A stretch of 64,000 nucleotides of DNA from Propionicimonas paludicola (GTDB lineage Bacteria > Actinomycetota > Actinomycetes > Propionibacteriales > Propionibacteriaceae): positions 1,426,001 through 1,490,000 of the forward strand of contig NZ_PDJC01000001.1 in the NCBI RefSeq assembly GCF_002563675.1, read 5' to 3'. A program made the translations under genes and the position numbers. Below are positions 1 to 13,366 of this stretch, in pieces. Position 1 is the first letter of the stretch; every line of letters starts with the position of its first letter. Below the pieces are notes generated by a model that saw only the letters and a list, made by a program, of their open reading frames with translations, ran no database searches and was not told the origin of the DNA.

Positions 1-913
1 CACTCGGTGCCACCGGCACCAGGTCCGGCTCGGGGAAGTAGCGGTAGTCCTCGGCGGTCTCCTTGGACCGGCCCGGGGTGGTGTGCCCCTCCTCGTGCCA
101 GTGCCGGGTCTCCTGGTGCACCTTGCCGCCGGCGGCCAGCAGGGCGGCCTGACGGCGGATCTCGTAGTGCAGCGCGGCCTCGATGCTCCGCAGCGAGTTC
201 ACGTTCTTGGTCTCGGTGCGCAGCCCGAATTGGGTGGCACCCTTGGGCATCAGTGAGACGTTCGCGTCGCAGCGCAGCGAGCCCTGCTCCATCCGGACGT
301 CCGAGACGCCCAGCGCCAGCATCAGATCGCGCAGGAACGCCACATAGGCCTTGGCCACGGCCGGCGCCTTGGCTCCGGTGCCGGTGATCGGCTTGGTGAC
401 GATCTCGACCAGCGGGGTGCCGGCCCGGTTGTAGTCCAGCAGCGAGTAGTCGGCGTCGCCGATCCGTCCGCTCACCCCGACATGGACGCTCTTGCCGGCG
501 TCCTCCTCCATGTGCGCGCGCTCGATCTCGATCCGGTAGGGCTCACCGTCCACCTCGATCTCGACCCAGCCGTTGAAGGCGATCGGCTCGTCGTACTGCG
601 AGGTCTGGAAGTCCTTGGTCATGTCCGGGTAGAAGTAGTTCTTCCGGGCGAACCGGCACCACGGAGCGATCTCGCAGTTCAGGGCCAGGCCGATCCGGAT
701 GGCCGACTCGATGGCCTTCGCGTTGACCACCGGCAGCGACCCGGGCAGGCCCAGGCAGACCGGACAGGTACGGGTGTTGGGCTCGCCGCCGAAGACGTTC
801 GCACAGCTGCAGAACATCTTGGAGACGGTGTTCAGCTCGACGTGAACCTCCAGGCCCAGCACCGGATCGAACTCGGCCATGGCCTGATCGAAGTCGTACA
901 GCTCGACGCTCAC
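1..913 (-). CDS. gatB: Aspartyl/glutamyl-tRNA(Asn/Gln) amidotransferase subunit B, partial at left edge
   Basis: Subunit B of GatCAB, which converts mischarged Glu-tRNA(Gln) or Asp-tRNA(Asn) to the amide form; GatB binds the tRNA and activates the glutamyl group. About 304 N-terminal residues are present. The GatB pattern is clear: GLEVHVEL near residue 20, then a CSCAN...CPVCLGLPG cysteine set (zinc-type), [17 protein letters not shown] and [17 protein letters not shown]. The GTG start overlaps the gatA stop by 4 nt (GTGA) and has GGAAGGAG 8-9 nt upstream, so it is translationally coupled to gatA. The C-terminal tRNA-binding part lies outside the window. Confidence 0.96.
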   Translation of the reverse strand, partial: MSVELYDFDQAMAEFDPVLGLEVHVELNTVSKMFCSCANVFGGEPNTRTCPVCLGLPGSLPVVNAKAIESAIRIGLALNCEIAPWCRFARKNYFYPDMTKDFQTSQYDEPIAFNGWVEIEVDGEPYRIEIERAHMEEDAGKSVHVGVSGRIGDADYSLLDYNRAGTPLVEIVTKPITGTGAKAPAVAKAYVAFLRDLMLALGVSDVRMEQGSLRCDANVSLMPKGATQFGLRTETKNVNSLRSIEAALHYEIRRQAALLAAGGKVHQETRHWHEEGHTTPGRSKETAEDYRYFPEPDLVPVAPS

Positions 914-2430
914 CGCCGTGCTCCTTCCAGATAGGCGCCGGACGGCGAGGCGAGCAGCTGATCCAGCAGCGAGCCGCCCCAGCCGGCCGCGAGTTCGGCC
1001 TCCAGAGCCGCACCCACCCGGTACAGCCGGTCATCGGCCATGGCCGGGGCCATCACCTGGAAGCCGACCGGCAGACCGTCGGCCAGGCCACAGGGCACCG
1101 AGATGGCGCAGTTGCCGGCCAGGTTGGACGGGATCGTGCACAGGTCGGCCTTGTACATGGCCAGCGGGTCGTCCACCCGCTCACCGATGGTGAAGGCCGT
1201 GGTCGGCGTGGTCGGGGAGACCAGCACGTCCGCGGCACCGAAGGCGGCGTTGAAGTCCTGGGTGATCAGGGTGCGCACCTTCTGCGCCGAGCCGTAGTAG
1301 GCGTCGTAATAGCCGGCCGACAGGGCGTAGGTGCCGATGATGATCCGGCGCTTGGCCTCGGCTCCGAAGCCGGCCCCGCGGGTCAGGTTCATCACTTCTT
1401 CGGCGCTGGCATTGCCGTCGTCGCCGACTCGCAAGCCGTAGCGCATGGCGTCGAAGCGGGCCAGGTTGGAGCTGACCTCGCTGGGCATGATCAGGTAGTA
1501 GGCGGCCAGCGCATAGTCGAAGCTCGGGCAGGACACCTCGACGATCTCGGCACCGCGGCGCTGCAAAGCCTCCAGGGCTTCGGCGAACCGCTGCTCGACG
1601 CCGGGGGCATAGCCCTCGCCGCCCAGCTCGGTGACCACACCGACCCGCATTCCGGAAATGTCACCGCTGCGAGCCGCTCCGACAACGTCGGGCAGCGGGG
1701 CGTTGATCGAGGTCGAGTCCATCGGATCCCAGCCGCCGATCACCTGGTGCAGCAGGGCCGCGTCCAGCACCGTCCGGGCGCACGGGCCGGGGGTGTCCAG
1801 CGAGGACGCCATGGCCACCACGCCGTAGCGGGAGGTCCCGCCATAAGTGGGCTTCACGCCCACCGTCCCGGTGACCGAGGCCGGCTGCCGAATCGAGCCA
1901 CCGGTGTCAGTACCCAGCGCCAGCGGGGCCTCGAAGGAGGCCAGGGCGGCCGCCGAGCCACCACCAGATCCGCCAGGGATCTTGGTGTTGTCCCACGGGT
2001 TGTGAGTGACGAAGAAGCCGGAGTTCTCGGTGGACGAACCCATAGCGAACTCGTCCATGTTGGTCTTGCCCAGCACCACCACGCCGGCATCGGCCAGCCG
2101 CGAGGTGATCGTGGAGTCGTAGGGCGGCACCCAGCCCTCGAGAATCCGCGAGCCACAGGTGGTCGGGATGCCCTTGGTGCAGAAGATGTCCTTCATGGCC
2201 AGCGGCACCCCGGCCAGCGGGCTGAGCACCTCACCGGCTGCGCGGCCGGCGTCCACCGCATCGGCAGTAGCCAGGGCACGATCGGCGGCAACATGCAGGA
2301 AGGCGTTGATCCGGTCGTCGACGGCCGCGATCTGGTCCAGGTGGGCCTGAGTGACCTCGCGAGAACTCACCTCGCCGGCGGCGATCAGCCCGGCCAGCTC
2401 GGACGCGGTGGCCCGCAGCAACTCGTTCAC
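910..2430 (-). CDS. gatA: Asp/Glu-tRNA amidotransferase subunit A (amidase)
   Basis: Glutaminase subunit of GatCAB, releasing ammonia from glutamine for tRNA-dependent amidation. The 506-residue protein carries the amidase Ser-cisSer-Lys triad at Lys80 (AMKD), Ser155 ([10 protein letters not shown]) and Ser179 (TGGSIRQPA). I place the start at the GTG that opens [14 protein letters not shown], because it overlaps the gatC stop by 4 nt and gives the family length; the frame stays open further upstream but that part is unlike GatA. It is the middle gene of a tightly coupled gatC-gatA-gatB operon. Confidence 0.97.
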   Translation of the reverse strand: MNELLRATASELAGLIAAGEVSSREVTQAHLDQIAAVDDRINAFLHVAADRALATADAVDAGRAAGEVLSPLAGVPLAMKDIFCTKGIPTTCGSRILEGWVPPYDSTITSRLADAGVVVLGKTNMDEFAMGSSTENSGFFVTHNPWDNTKIPGGSGGGSAAALASFEAPLALGTDTGGSIRQPASVTGTVGVKPTYGGTSRYGVVAMASSLDTPGPCARTVLDAALLHQVIGGWDPMDSTSINAPLPDVVGAARSGDISGMRVGVVTELGGEGYAPGVEQRFAEALEALQRRGAEIVEVSCPSFDYALAAYYLIMPSEVSSNLARFDAMRYGLRVGDDGNASAEEVMNLTRGAGFGAEAKRRIIIGTYALSAGYYDAYYGSAQKVRTLITQDFNAAFGAADVLVSPTTPTTAFTIGERVDDPLAMYKADLCTIPSNLAGNCAISVPCGLADGLPVGFQVMAPAMADDRLYRVGAALEAELAAGWGGSLLDQLLASPSGAYLEGARR

Positions 2431-2723
2431 TGTTCCTCCCCCAGAATCCGCGGCACCCGGAACCGGCCATCTTCGGCAGCCGGAGCAGCCGCAAGGACGG
2501 CGTCGGCCGTCAGCGACGGTCCGACGCGATCCGGACGGAAGACATTGGTCAGCGGCAGCGCATGAGAGGTCGGCGGCACCTCGGCGGTGGCCACCTCGGC
2601 CACCCCGGCCACGGCGTCCAGAATCACGTCCAGCTGCGGGGCGAGGGCTGACAACTCGTCTTCGGTGAGCCGGATTCTGGCCAGCTCGGCGAGCCGGGCC
2701 ACATCGGCTGGGGTCAAGGCCAA
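2427..2723 (-). CDS. gatC: Asp/Glu-tRNA amidotransferase subunit C
   Basis: Small stabilising subunit that wraps GatA against GatB. The product is 98 residues, the usual size. The family pattern is visible: [20 protein letters not shown] at the N terminus, LDVILDAV in the middle, and a C-terminal FRVPRIL. A TTG start is chosen because AGGAG lies 7 nt upstream and translation then begins directly at the conserved helix; a longer in-frame reading from about 2924 has no family resemblance. First gene of the gatCAB operon. Confidence 0.9.
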   Translation of the reverse strand: MALTPADVARLAELARIRLTEDELSALAPQLDVILDAVAGVAEVATAEVPPTSHALPLTNVFRPDRVGPSLTADAVLAAAPAAEDGRFRVPRILGEEQ

Positions 2724-2781
2724 GACACATCTCCTGTGGGGATGGAGCGGGCCGGAATCGTCCGCTCGGTGACGAGGTCTC

Positions 2782-2787
2782 ACTCTA
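2782..2787 (-). promoter_or_regulatory. -10 hexamer (TAGAGT) for gatCAB
   Basis: TAGAGT on the minus strand about 58 nt upstream of the gatC TTG fits an actinobacterial -10 box. No convincing -35 box is seen, so this is tentative. Confidence 0.35.
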
Positions 2788-2823
2788 CCGGTGCCGTTTG
2801 ACACCCTCGTAACACCGATGAGG

Positions 2824-2829
2824 CAGACT
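2824..2829 (+). promoter_or_regulatory. -10 hexamer (CAGACT) of a leaderless transcript
   Basis: CAGACT lies exactly 6 nt before the GTG at 2836, so transcription would start on the start codon. The same spacing recurs at many genes in this window. Confidence 0.5.
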
Positions 2830-2835
2830 GTCGGA

Positions 2836-3456
2836 GTGTTCCTCGTTCGCGTGCTCTTGCCAGACCGTCCCGGCTCCCTCGGTGCCGTAGCGACGGCCAT
2901 GGGCGTGGTCTCTGCCGACATCAATGCGGTCGAGATCGTCGAAAAGGGCGATGGCTACGCCGTGGACGACTTCATGGTGGAACTTCCGGCCGGTTCCCGG
3001 CCCGACTCCTTAGTCAGCGCGTGCGCCTCGGTGCCCGGCGTCGAAGTGATCTGGGTGTCCCACTATCCGGAAGCCTGGGGGCTGCAGGCCGACGTCGACG
3101 TGCTGGACGCCATGACCGAGGACCCCGAGCATGCCGAGGAGATTCTCACCACCGAGGCCCCGGCAGTCTTCCGCGTCACCTGGGCGCTGCTGATCGATCG
3201 AGACTCTGCGACCGTGGTCGCGGCCACGGATCTGGCCCCCGAGTTGGATGCGGCCGGTATCGCCGCGCTGGGAGAACTCGATCTGTTGCACGTCCGCGAA
3301 CTGCCCGAGGGTTGGACGCCCGGCTGGGGCGAGACGCTGATCGGAGTGGCGCCATTCCGGAGTTCCACCACGATCGTGCTGGGCCGTCACGGTGGCCCCG
3401 AGTTCATGAAGTCGGAGTTGGCCCGGCTGCGCCACCTGACCGCACTCGCCCACTAG
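2836..3456 (+). CDS. ACT-domain protein of the gatC-ligA neighbourhood
   Basis: Predicted amino-acid-binding regulatory protein of 206 residues with one recognisable N-terminal ACT domain (FLVRVLLPDRPGSLGAVATAMG...INAVEIVEKG, residues 1-70), followed by about 130 residues of unknown fold. It corresponds in position to M. tuberculosis Rv3013, between gatC and ligA. Its ligand and partner are unknown. I choose the GTG at 2836 because it opens directly on the ACT strand and has a -10 box 6 nt upstream; in-frame ATG codons at 2818 and 2791 are alternatives and neither has a ribosome-binding site. Confidence 0.75.
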   Translation: MFLVRVLLPDRPGSLGAVATAMGVVSADINAVEIVEKGDGYAVDDFMVELPAGSRPDSLVSACASVPGVEVIWVSHYPEAWGLQADVDVLDAMTEDPEHAEEILTTEAPAVFRVTWALLIDRDSATVVAATDLAPELDAAGIAALGELDLLHVRELPEGWTPGWGETLIGVAPFRSSTTIVLGRHGGPEFMKSELARLRHLTALAH

Positions 3457-3476
3457 GAGCGCTCGGCCGTTTCGGC

Positions 3477-3683
3477 TCAGCCCCTGATCAGGGTGTAGAT
3501 CCAGTAGCCGTAGCCGACCACCACGGAGAGCACCAGCAAGAAGGCGCCGATCGCATACCAGCGCCAGCGGCGCTTGGCGCGGGTGGCGGGAACATCGATC
3601 GGACCCCACTCGCCGACCCGCGGCATCACCCGCGGCGGCGCGCCGGGGTTGAGGTTCAGGTCGGAGTTCAGTCCTTCGGGCAC
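3477..3683 (-). CDS. Small single-pass membrane protein downstream of ligA
   Basis: A 68-residue protein, not recognised. It has a polar, proline-rich N terminus of about 40 residues, an RAKRRWRW basic stop-transfer signal, and one hydrophobic helix (about residues 43-65) ending in YGYWIYTLIRG. By the positive-inside rule the N terminus faces the cytoplasm. It starts (GTG) 9 nt after the ligA stop, so it is probably co-transcribed with ligA. No clear Shine-Dalgarno is seen. Function unknown. Confidence 0.6.
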   Translation of the reverse strand: MPEGLNSDLNLNPGAPPRVMPRVGEWGPIDVPATRAKRRWRWYAIGAFLLVLSVVVGYGYWIYTLIRG

Positions 3684-3692
3684 CCGATCAGC

Positions 3693-5759
<2,067 letters not shown>

Positions 5760-5784
5760 GCGCTCGACGCCGACAGCTCCTCGC

Positions 5785-6804
5785 TCAGCGCGCCAACTCC
5801 TCTTCCAGCTGCCGTCCGGCCGCGGCCAGTTCGGTCAGCGCGGACGGGACCAGCGCCGCCGGCCACCCGGCCAGGCCACAGGCAGGGGTGAGCACCAGCT
5901 GGCCGGCCGGAACCCCACCCACCCGATCGAGGAAGCGCAGCGCGCGGCGGCGCAGGTCATCGCTGCGCACCACGACGGGCGTCGCGGTCGGCAGGACGCC
6001 CAGATAGATCGCTCCCCCGGCCTCGGCCAGCTCGGCGATGGCGTCGATGTCGGCTGTGGCCAGCTGGTCCAGGTCGAAGGAGAAGCCCAGCAGCGGACTC
6101 GATGCGCCGACTCCGCGCAGGCCACGCAGCGGCCAGGCCGTACCCGGTCCGCTCCACGGCGCGCAGCTGTGCAGGACCACCTCGGCCACCCGTCCGGTAT
6201 CGAACGCGGCCGCGGTCACCGCCTGAATGCCCTCGGCAAGCTCGGGCAGGTCGATCCGGCGATGCCGGAAGAAGCCTCCCGCGGTCGGCACGGCGCCGGC
6301 CGCCACGGCCGGCAGCGCCGGCTCGTCGATCTGCAGCACCAACTCGGCGCCGGGCAGCCGTCGTCCGATATCGACCAGCAGTTCGGCCGTGCTCCCGGCC
6401 AGCGCCTGGGCCAGATCGCGGCGCGCGCCGGCGTCGGCAAGGACTCGCCCGGCATTGGTGATTCCGGTGGTGGCTGCCAGGCTCCATGGCCCGGCCACGG
6501 CCACCTTGAACCGCCCGGAGTAGTCGAACAGCTCCTCCTCGAGCCGATCCAGATCGTCACGCCAGGTGGACCGCGCCCGGCGCTGGTCGACGCCGGCGGC
6601 GTCGGCCAGCAGCCACTCTCCGGCCAGCAACTGGGCCGGCAGTCCGGACGGCAGGCCGAGCCCCCGTCCGGTGAAGGACGCCCACGGGCCTCGATCCGGC
6701 AGCTCGGGCAGGTGCGCGAAGTCGGGCAGCTTGTCGACCACCAGGCGAAGTGCGGCTCCGAAGTCGGTTCCCGGCAACGAACCCAGGCCGGTGACGGCAA
6801 CCAT
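5785..6804 (-). CDS. MetE-like (cobalamin-independent methionine synthase C-terminal domain) protein
   Basis: A 339-residue single-domain relative of the catalytic half of MetE. Zinc-ligand positions are kept: His212 and Cys214 (LHSCAPW) and Cys309 (TPACGLAG), as is the QIDEPAL motif at 159-164. Known MetE transfers a methyl group to homocysteine; this short form lacks the N-terminal folate-binding half, so the methyl donor is unclear and methionine synthesis is not proven. Start ATG shares one base with the mnmA stop (TGATG). It corresponds to Rv3015c and forms an operon with iscS and mnmA. Confidence 0.8.
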   Translation of the reverse strand: MVAVTGLGSLPGTDFGAALRLVVDKLPDFAHLPELPDRGPWASFTGRGLGLPSGLPAQLLAGEWLLADAAGVDQRRARSTWRDDLDRLEEELFDYSGRFKVAVAGPWSLAATTGITNAGRVLADAGARRDLAQALAGSTAELLVDIGRRLPGAELVLQIDEPALPAVAAGAVPTAGGFFRHRRIDLPELAEGIQAVTAAAFDTGRVAEVVLHSCAPWSGPGTAWPLRGLRGVGASSPLLGFSFDLDQLATADIDAIAELAEAGGAIYLGVLPTATPVVVRSDDLRRRALRFLDRVGGVPAGQLVLTPACGLAGWPAALVPSALTELAAAGRQLEEELAR

Positions 6805-7880
6805 CACGGCCTCGTCGCGGCGATGGTGGCGCTGCCGATGACGACCTCGCCGTCGTAGTGGACGGCGGCCTGACCAGGGGCGATCCCGAAGGCGGGCTCG
6901 TCCAGCTCGATCAGGATCCGTTCGGCCTCGGCCACGATGGTGGCCGGCATCGGCTCGCCGTGGGCCCGAACCTGGACCAGCCCGGTGCGCGTCCCCAGGG
7001 CGGCCGGCCCGGCCCAACTGGGCCGGATGGCCTCGATGGTGCGCACCTTGAGCAGCGAGTGCGGTCCGACCGTGACCACCCGCCGCTGTGGATCGACGCC
7101 GGTGACATAGCGGGGACGGCCGTCGGCGGCCGGCACCGACAGGTGCAGGCCATGTCGCTGGCCGACCGTGAACTGCTGAGTGCCGGCGTGTGCTCCGACC
7201 ACCTCGCCCCGCTCGTCCACGATGTCGCCGGGATGGGAGCCCAGCTGCTCGCGCAGGAAGCCGGCGGTGTCTCCGGTCGGGATGAAGCAGATGTCGTGGC
7301 TGTCCGGCTTCTGGGCCACCAGCAGGCCGCGGGCGGCGGCTTCGGCCCGCACTTCGGCCTTCGAGATGGCGTCGCCCAGCGGGAACAGCGAGCGGGCCAA
7401 CTGGTCCTCGGTCAGCACGCCCAGCACATAGGACTGGTCCTTGGAGGCGTCGACCGAGCGCAGCAGCCGCAGCTGGCCGTTCCGGAGTTCCCGGCGGGCG
7501 TAGTGGCCAGTGGCCACGGCATCGAAGCCGAGCGCCAGACCGCGCTCAAGGACGGCGGCGAACTTGATCTTCTCGTTGCAGCGCAGGCACGGGTTCGGGG
7601 TCCGTCCGGCGGAGTACTCGGCCAGGAAGTCGGCCACCACATCCTGCGCGAACCGCTCAGACAGATCCCAGACGTAGAACGGGATGCCGAGCAGGTCGGC
7701 CACCCGGCGAGCGTCGTTGGAGTCCTCCAGAGAACAGCAGCCCCGCGAGCCACTGCGGTACAGCTCGGCGTTGCGGGCCAGCGCCAGGTGCACGCCGACC
7801 ACCTCGTGGCCGGCCTCGACCAGCCGCGCCGCAGCCACCGAGGAGTCCACGCCTCCCGAAAGTGCCGCCAGAATCCGCAT
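6804..7880 (-). CDS. mnmA: tRNA-specific 2-thiouridylase MnmA
   Basis: Inserts sulfur at C2 of wobble uridine 34 in tRNA(Lys/Glu/Gln). The 358-residue protein has the PP-loop SGGVDSS (8-14), the catalytic Cys98 in TPNPCLRCN and the partner Cys198 in SHDICFI, which forms the persulfide/disulfide. KDQSYVL and the C-terminal beta-barrel are also recognisable. It sits 37 nt downstream of the cysteine desulfurase that supplies its sulfur, so the two genes form a functional pair. Confidence 0.97.
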   Translation of the reverse strand: MRILAALSGGVDSSVAAARLVEAGHEVVGVHLALARNAELYRSGSRGCCSLEDSNDARRVADLLGIPFYVWDLSERFAQDVVADFLAEYSAGRTPNPCLRCNEKIKFAAVLERGLALGFDAVATGHYARRELRNGQLRLLRSVDASKDQSYVLGVLTEDQLARSLFPLGDAISKAEVRAEAAARGLLVAQKPDSHDICFIPTGDTAGFLREQLGSHPGDIVDERGEVVGAHAGTQQFTVGQRHGLHLSVPAADGRPRYVTGVDPQRRVVTVGPHSLLKVRTIEAIRPSWAGPAALGTRTGLVQVRAHGEPMPATIVAEAERILIELDEPAFGIAPGQAAVHYDGEVVIGSATIAATRP

Positions 7881-7917
7881 CCATCCCCTATCGACGCCAG
7901 CAGTCTAGGCGGACGGG

Positions 7918-9042
7918 TCAGCCCAGAGCCCGCCGAGCCCTGGCCAGGGCGGTCGGCAGCACCGCGACCACGCGCTCGATGTCGGTCGAGGTGGTACTCG
8001 GGCCGAAGGAGAACCGCAGGCTGGCCGAGGCGTCGTCCTGGCTGCGTCCCATGGCCAACAGCACCTCGCTGGGCTGGTGCACCCCGGCCGAACATGCCGA
8101 TCCGGTGGACGCCTCGACCCCGGCCCCATCCAGGAGGAGCAGCAGGTCGTCGGCCCGGGTGCCGGAGAAGGTGGCATTCACGATGGCCGGACCGGCCGGC
8201 TCGACGGTGTTGATCCGCACCTGGGGCAGCCTGGCCAGCTCGGCGATCAGCTGGTCCCTCAGCCCGCGCAGCCGCTCGACCTCAGCCTCGAGGTGGTCGA
8301 CAGCGAGCCGCACTGCGGCTGCGAAGCCGACCGCCAGCGCCACCGGGACGGTGCCCGAGCGCAGTCGCGCCTCCTGCCCACCCCCGAAGCCGACCGGACG
8401 CAGCCGCACTCCGCGGCGGACCACCAAGGCTCCGATGCCGACCGGGCCGCCCACCTTGTGCGCCGACAGCGAGATCAGGTCGGCGCCGCTGCCGGCCAGC
8501 CCGATCTCGACATGGCCGAGCGCGGCCACGGCGTCGGCGTGAAACAGCGCGCCGTGCCGATGTGCCAGCTCGGCGACAGCCGAGATCGGCTGGATGGCAC
8601 CGGTCTCGTTGTTCACCCAGATCACGCTGACCAGGGCCGTCGCCGAAGTGATCAGCTGTTCGGCGGCCGCCACGTCCAGATGACCCGAGGCATCGACCGG
8701 CAACCGATCAACCTCGGCGCTGCGCTCGACGACCGCGGCCACCGAGGCGTGCTCGACCGTCGAGATCGCCAACCGCGGCCGCGCCGGGTCGCCCACGGCT
8801 CCCAGGATGGCCAGGTTGTTGGACTCGGTCCCGCCGGCGGTGAAGATCAGTTCAGCGGGCAGTGCGCCGACTCGCTCGGCGATCGCCTCCCGGGACTCCT
8901 CGAGCAGCCGTCGGGCCCGCCGACCGGCGGCGTGGGTGGAGTTCGGATTGCCGGCCAGGGAGAGCACCGGGAGCATGGCGTCCAGCACTTCGGGCAGGAT
9001 CGGCGAGCCGGCCGCATGGTCGAGGTAGCTACGCTCGTCCAC
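7918..9042 (-). CDS. iscS: Cysteine desulfurase (IscS/NifS family)
   Basis: PLP enzyme that removes sulfur from cysteine as an enzyme persulfide for tRNA thiolation and Fe-S assembly. The 374-residue protein has the PLP Lys196 (SLSAHKVGG), the nucleophilic Cys317 (STGSACSAG) and the NETGAIQPI and HADAVAALG motifs. It has a GTG start with GGAGG just upstream. Transcribed leftward, divergently from glgX, and first gene of the iscS-mnmA-metE-like operon (compare Rv3025c-Rv3024c). Class I (IscS) assignment rests on the short active-site loop. Confidence 0.94.
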   Translation of the reverse strand: MDERSYLDHAAGSPILPEVLDAMLPVLSLAGNPNSTHAAGRRARRLLEESREAIAERVGALPAELIFTAGGTESNNLAILGAVGDPARPRLAISTVEHASVAAVVERSAEVDRLPVDASGHLDVAAAEQLITSATALVSVIWVNNETGAIQPISAVAELAHRHGALFHADAVAALGHVEIGLAGSGADLISLSAHKVGGPVGIGALVVRRGVRLRPVGFGGGQEARLRSGTVPVALAVGFAAAVRLAVDHLEAEVERLRGLRDQLIAELARLPQVRINTVEPAGPAIVNATFSGTRADDLLLLLDGAGVEASTGSACSAGVHQPSEVLLAMGRSQDDASASLRFSFGPSTTSTDIERVVAVLPTALARARRALG

Positions 9043-9147
9043 GCCTACCTCCGATCAACACGAGCCCAGGCCGGAGTGCTTCGGCTGGGAAGTCGGGTAC
9101 ATCCCGAGCAAGATTAGGTCGTCACGGCTACGAAAGGGACCAACCCA

Positions 9148-11250
<2,103 letters not shown>

Positions 11251-11308
11251 GGGCAGGCGCAGGCTCCGGGCCGCGACCCGCCGGCGATGATGCCATCGAC
11301 CGTGGCCG

Positions 11309-11872
11309 TCAGTCGTCGATCCCGAGGACTTCCTTCAAGAGGTCACGCAACTCCGGATCGCTGAGCGTCGGACGCCGCTGGACGACGGCGGCCATCCCGT
11401 AGACCGTGCCTTCGCCCCGCGCCGCCGCCGCCGGATCGGCGTTGCCGGCCAGGACGGCGCCCAGCGCGGCCACCAGGCTCTCGACGCGGGCGTTGAGTGC
11501 CGGGTCGAGTCCGCCCCGATCCAGGAGCACCAGGCCGACCACCCGCCGATGCTCGACATAGAAGTCCGCCAGGAACCGGGCACCGGCCTCCGCGCGGTCC
11601 CGATCCGGACCGGCCTGCAGCCGTCCCACGGCCGCTTCGGCCTCGTCGAGCACCGGGACCAGGAGCGAGTTGATCAGCTCCTCCTTGGACTCGAAATGAC
11701 TGTAGATCGACGCCTTTCGGATGCCGAGGGCGTTCGCGATCATCTGCAGCGACGTCCCCGCCAGCGAATGAGCGTTGAACAACTCCGTCGCGGCCTGGAG
11801 CAGGCGATCGCGACCGCCTCGCGTCCGCTTCAGCGCGGCGCCAGTGCCGTGCAGTGCGCTGTCCGACGACAC
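11309..11872 (-). CDS. TetR-family transcriptional regulator
   Basis: Predicted repressor of 187 residues with an N-terminal TetR helix-turn-helix (RDRLLQAATELFNAHSLAGTSLQMIANALGIRKASIYSHFESKEEL, about residues 20-66) and a helical C-terminal ligand domain. GTG start with a strong AGGAGG 5 nt upstream. It is divergent from the membrane-protein operon beginning at 11963, and the 90-nt gap holds two palindromes that look like its operators, so it probably represses itself and that operon. The inducer is unknown. Confidence 0.9.
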   Translation of the reverse strand: MSSDSALHGTGAALKRTRGGRDRLLQAATELFNAHSLAGTSLQMIANALGIRKASIYSHFESKEELINSLLVPVLDEAEAAVGRLQAGPDRDRAEAGARFLADFYVEHRRVVGLVLLDRGGLDPALNARVESLVAALGAVLAGNADPAAAARGEGTVYGMAAVVQRRPTLSDPELRDLLKEVLGIDD

Positions 11873-11884
11873 ACCAACCTCCTC

Positions 11885-11904
11885 AAACTACCGATCGGTA
11901 GTTT
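11885..11904. promoter_or_regulatory. Probable TetR operator 1 (perfect 20-bp palindrome)
   Basis: AAACTACCGATCGGTAGTTT is a perfect palindrome immediately upstream of the tetR ribosome-binding site. Its core CTACCGATCGGTAG is a typical TetR-family half-site pair. Binding here should block tetR transcription. Confidence 0.75.
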
Positions 11905-11914
11905 CGCGAGCTAT

Positions 11915-11930
11915 GCTACCGATCGTTAGC
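11915..11930. promoter_or_regulatory. Probable TetR operator 2 (imperfect palindrome)
   Basis: GCTACCGATCGTTAGC is a second palindrome, with one mismatched base pair, sharing the TACCGATCG core of operator 1 and centred about 28 bp from it. It lies on the side facing the membrane operon. Confidence 0.7.
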
Positions 11931-11962
11931 CTAGCGCCCCGCTAGCGAGAGGAGAATCCGGA

Positions 11963-12748
11963 ATGGATCACAAGACCTTGCTCAGGATCGACAAGGTGTC
12001 GGCCTGGCTCGGCATCGCGTGGGTGATCACCTACGCGCTGACCTTCATCGTGCTCGGTAACAACCTGCCGCCGGCCCAGGCGTCCTGGACCGGCCAGGAG
12101 CTCGTCGACAACTTCTACCTGCCGCACCGCACCCAGATCATGATCGGGATGAGCCTGGCCGCGTTCTTCGGCTTCCTCTACGCGGCGCTGAGCATCCTGC
12201 TCACCACGCTCATGTGGAAGCGCGAGCGCGGCAATCACACGCTCTCGATGATGCAGCTCATCGGCGGGTGCTTCACGGCGTGGACGCTCATCCAGAGCCC
12301 GGTGCTGTGGGCCTGGTCGGCATCGGTCTCCGGCACGGAGATCAACCCGGACCTGATCAAGATGGCGACCACCCTCGGCTGGTACATGATCAACATGATC
12401 TATGCGATCACCACCATGCAGTGCTTCGCCCTGGGCGTCTTCACCCTGGCCGACAAGTCGAAGAACCTGATCTTCCCGCGCTGGGCGGCCATCTTCGCGT
12501 TCTTCTCCGGGGTGACCTTCTCGACCGAGACGGTGCTCCCGTTCTTCATGACCGGGCCGCTGGCCTACGGAGGCCTGTGGAACTTCTTCGGCGCAGCGGT
12601 GTTCTGGTTCGCCTTCTTCCTGGTCTACAACATCTCCGCGATCCGCTTCCTCAACAAGCACGGCATCGAAGCTCCGATCGAGATCGGCGCGATCGACGAG
12701 CCTGCGGCGGAACAGCGCGTCCAGAGGGAAGCCGTTGCGACCTTCTGA
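11963..12748 (+). CDS. Six-helix membrane protein of the TetR-controlled CoxIII/CoxIV-like operon
   Basis: A 261-residue protein, family not recognised. Hydrophobic segments lie at about 16-33, 59-83, 95-115, 134-156, 167-190 and 196-220, giving six helices; the tail is acidic. It has no heme-copper ligand pattern and no transporter signature that I can name. The ATG has GAGAGGAGA upstream. The next gene starts 14 nt before this one stops, so the three genes are translationally coupled. It may be a partner or substrate-side component of a quinol- or cytochrome-linked membrane complex (inference). Confidence 0.7.
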   Translation: MDHKTLLRIDKVSAWLGIAWVITYALTFIVLGNNLPPAQASWTGQELVDNFYLPHRTQIMIGMSLAAFFGFLYAALSILLTTLMWKRERGNHTLSMMQLIGGCFTAWTLIQSPVLWAWSASVSGTEINPDLIKMATTLGWYMINMIYAITTMQCFALGVFTLADKSKNLIFPRWAAIFAFFSGVTFSTETVLPFFMTGPLAYGGLWNFFGAAVFWFAFFLVYNISAIRFLNKHGIEAPIEIGAIDEPAAEQRVQREAVATF

Positions 12749-13364
12749 GCAGCTGACGGTCTCCTCGGCGCGCGGCGTCCCCGCCGCCGAGGAGGCCACC
12801 GCACCTCGCAGCGATCGGCGGATCCCCGGTGTGCCAGAGCTATGGGCCCTCTTCGGCCTCGACGTGGCGAACTTCACCCTGCTGTTCGCCGCCTTCCTCC
12901 TGGCCCGGGCCCAGGCGCCGGCCACCTTCGCCACCGGACATGCACTCCTCGATCCGACTCGCGGTGGCATCGACACGCTGTTGCTGCTGACCAGCTCCTG
13001 GTTCGCGGCCAACGCCCTGCACGCGGCACGGAATGGGCGGCGCGAACACGTCCGCGGCTGGGTAGGCGGGACGGCTCTCGGGGCAGCGATCTTCGTCGCG
13101 CTCAAGGCATCGGAGTACACCGGTGTGATCGAGCACGGCATCAACATCGGAACCGATCTCTTCTTCCAGTACTACTTCCTGATCACCGGCCTGCATCTGC
13201 TCCATGTGATCGGCGGCGGCGTGATCTTCGCCATCTACTGGCTCCGACTCCGCGACCCGGCCCGGGCGCTGACCGTGCGCTGGTTCGAGACCGCCACCCT
13301 CTACTGGCACGTCGTGGACGTGCTGTGGATCGTCATCTTCCCGCTGCTCTACCTGCTGAAGTGA
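12735..13364 (+). CDS. Cytochrome c oxidase subunit III-like protein (NorE-like)
   Basis: A 209-residue heme-copper oxidase subunit III-family membrane protein with five helices. Diagnostic features are ALKASEYTGVI and the C-terminal ETATLYWHVVDVLWIVIFPLLYL. The length fits the short NorE-type branch of the family rather than true CtaE. TTG start with AGAGGGAA upstream, overlapping the preceding gene by 14 nt; an internal GTG near 12830 is possible. No catalytic subunit (CtaD, NorB) is nearby, so the role is accessory or unknown. Confidence 0.8.
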   Translation: MRPSEQLTVSSARGVPAAEEATAPRSDRRIPGVPELWALFGLDVANFTLLFAAFLLARAQAPATFATGHALLDPTRGGIDTLLLLTSSWFAANALHAARNGRREHVRGWVGGTALGAAIFVALKASEYTGVIEHGINIGTDLFFQYYFLITGLHLLHVIGGGVIFAIYWLRLRDPARALTVRWFETATLYWHVVDVLWIVIFPLLYLLK

Positions 13365-13366
13365 TC

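Noticed and set aside
2798-2803. TTGACA as the -35 box of the ACT-domain gene
   Set aside because: The distance to the -10 hexamer at 2824 is 20 nt, too long for a standard promoter, so I did not list it as part of the promoter.
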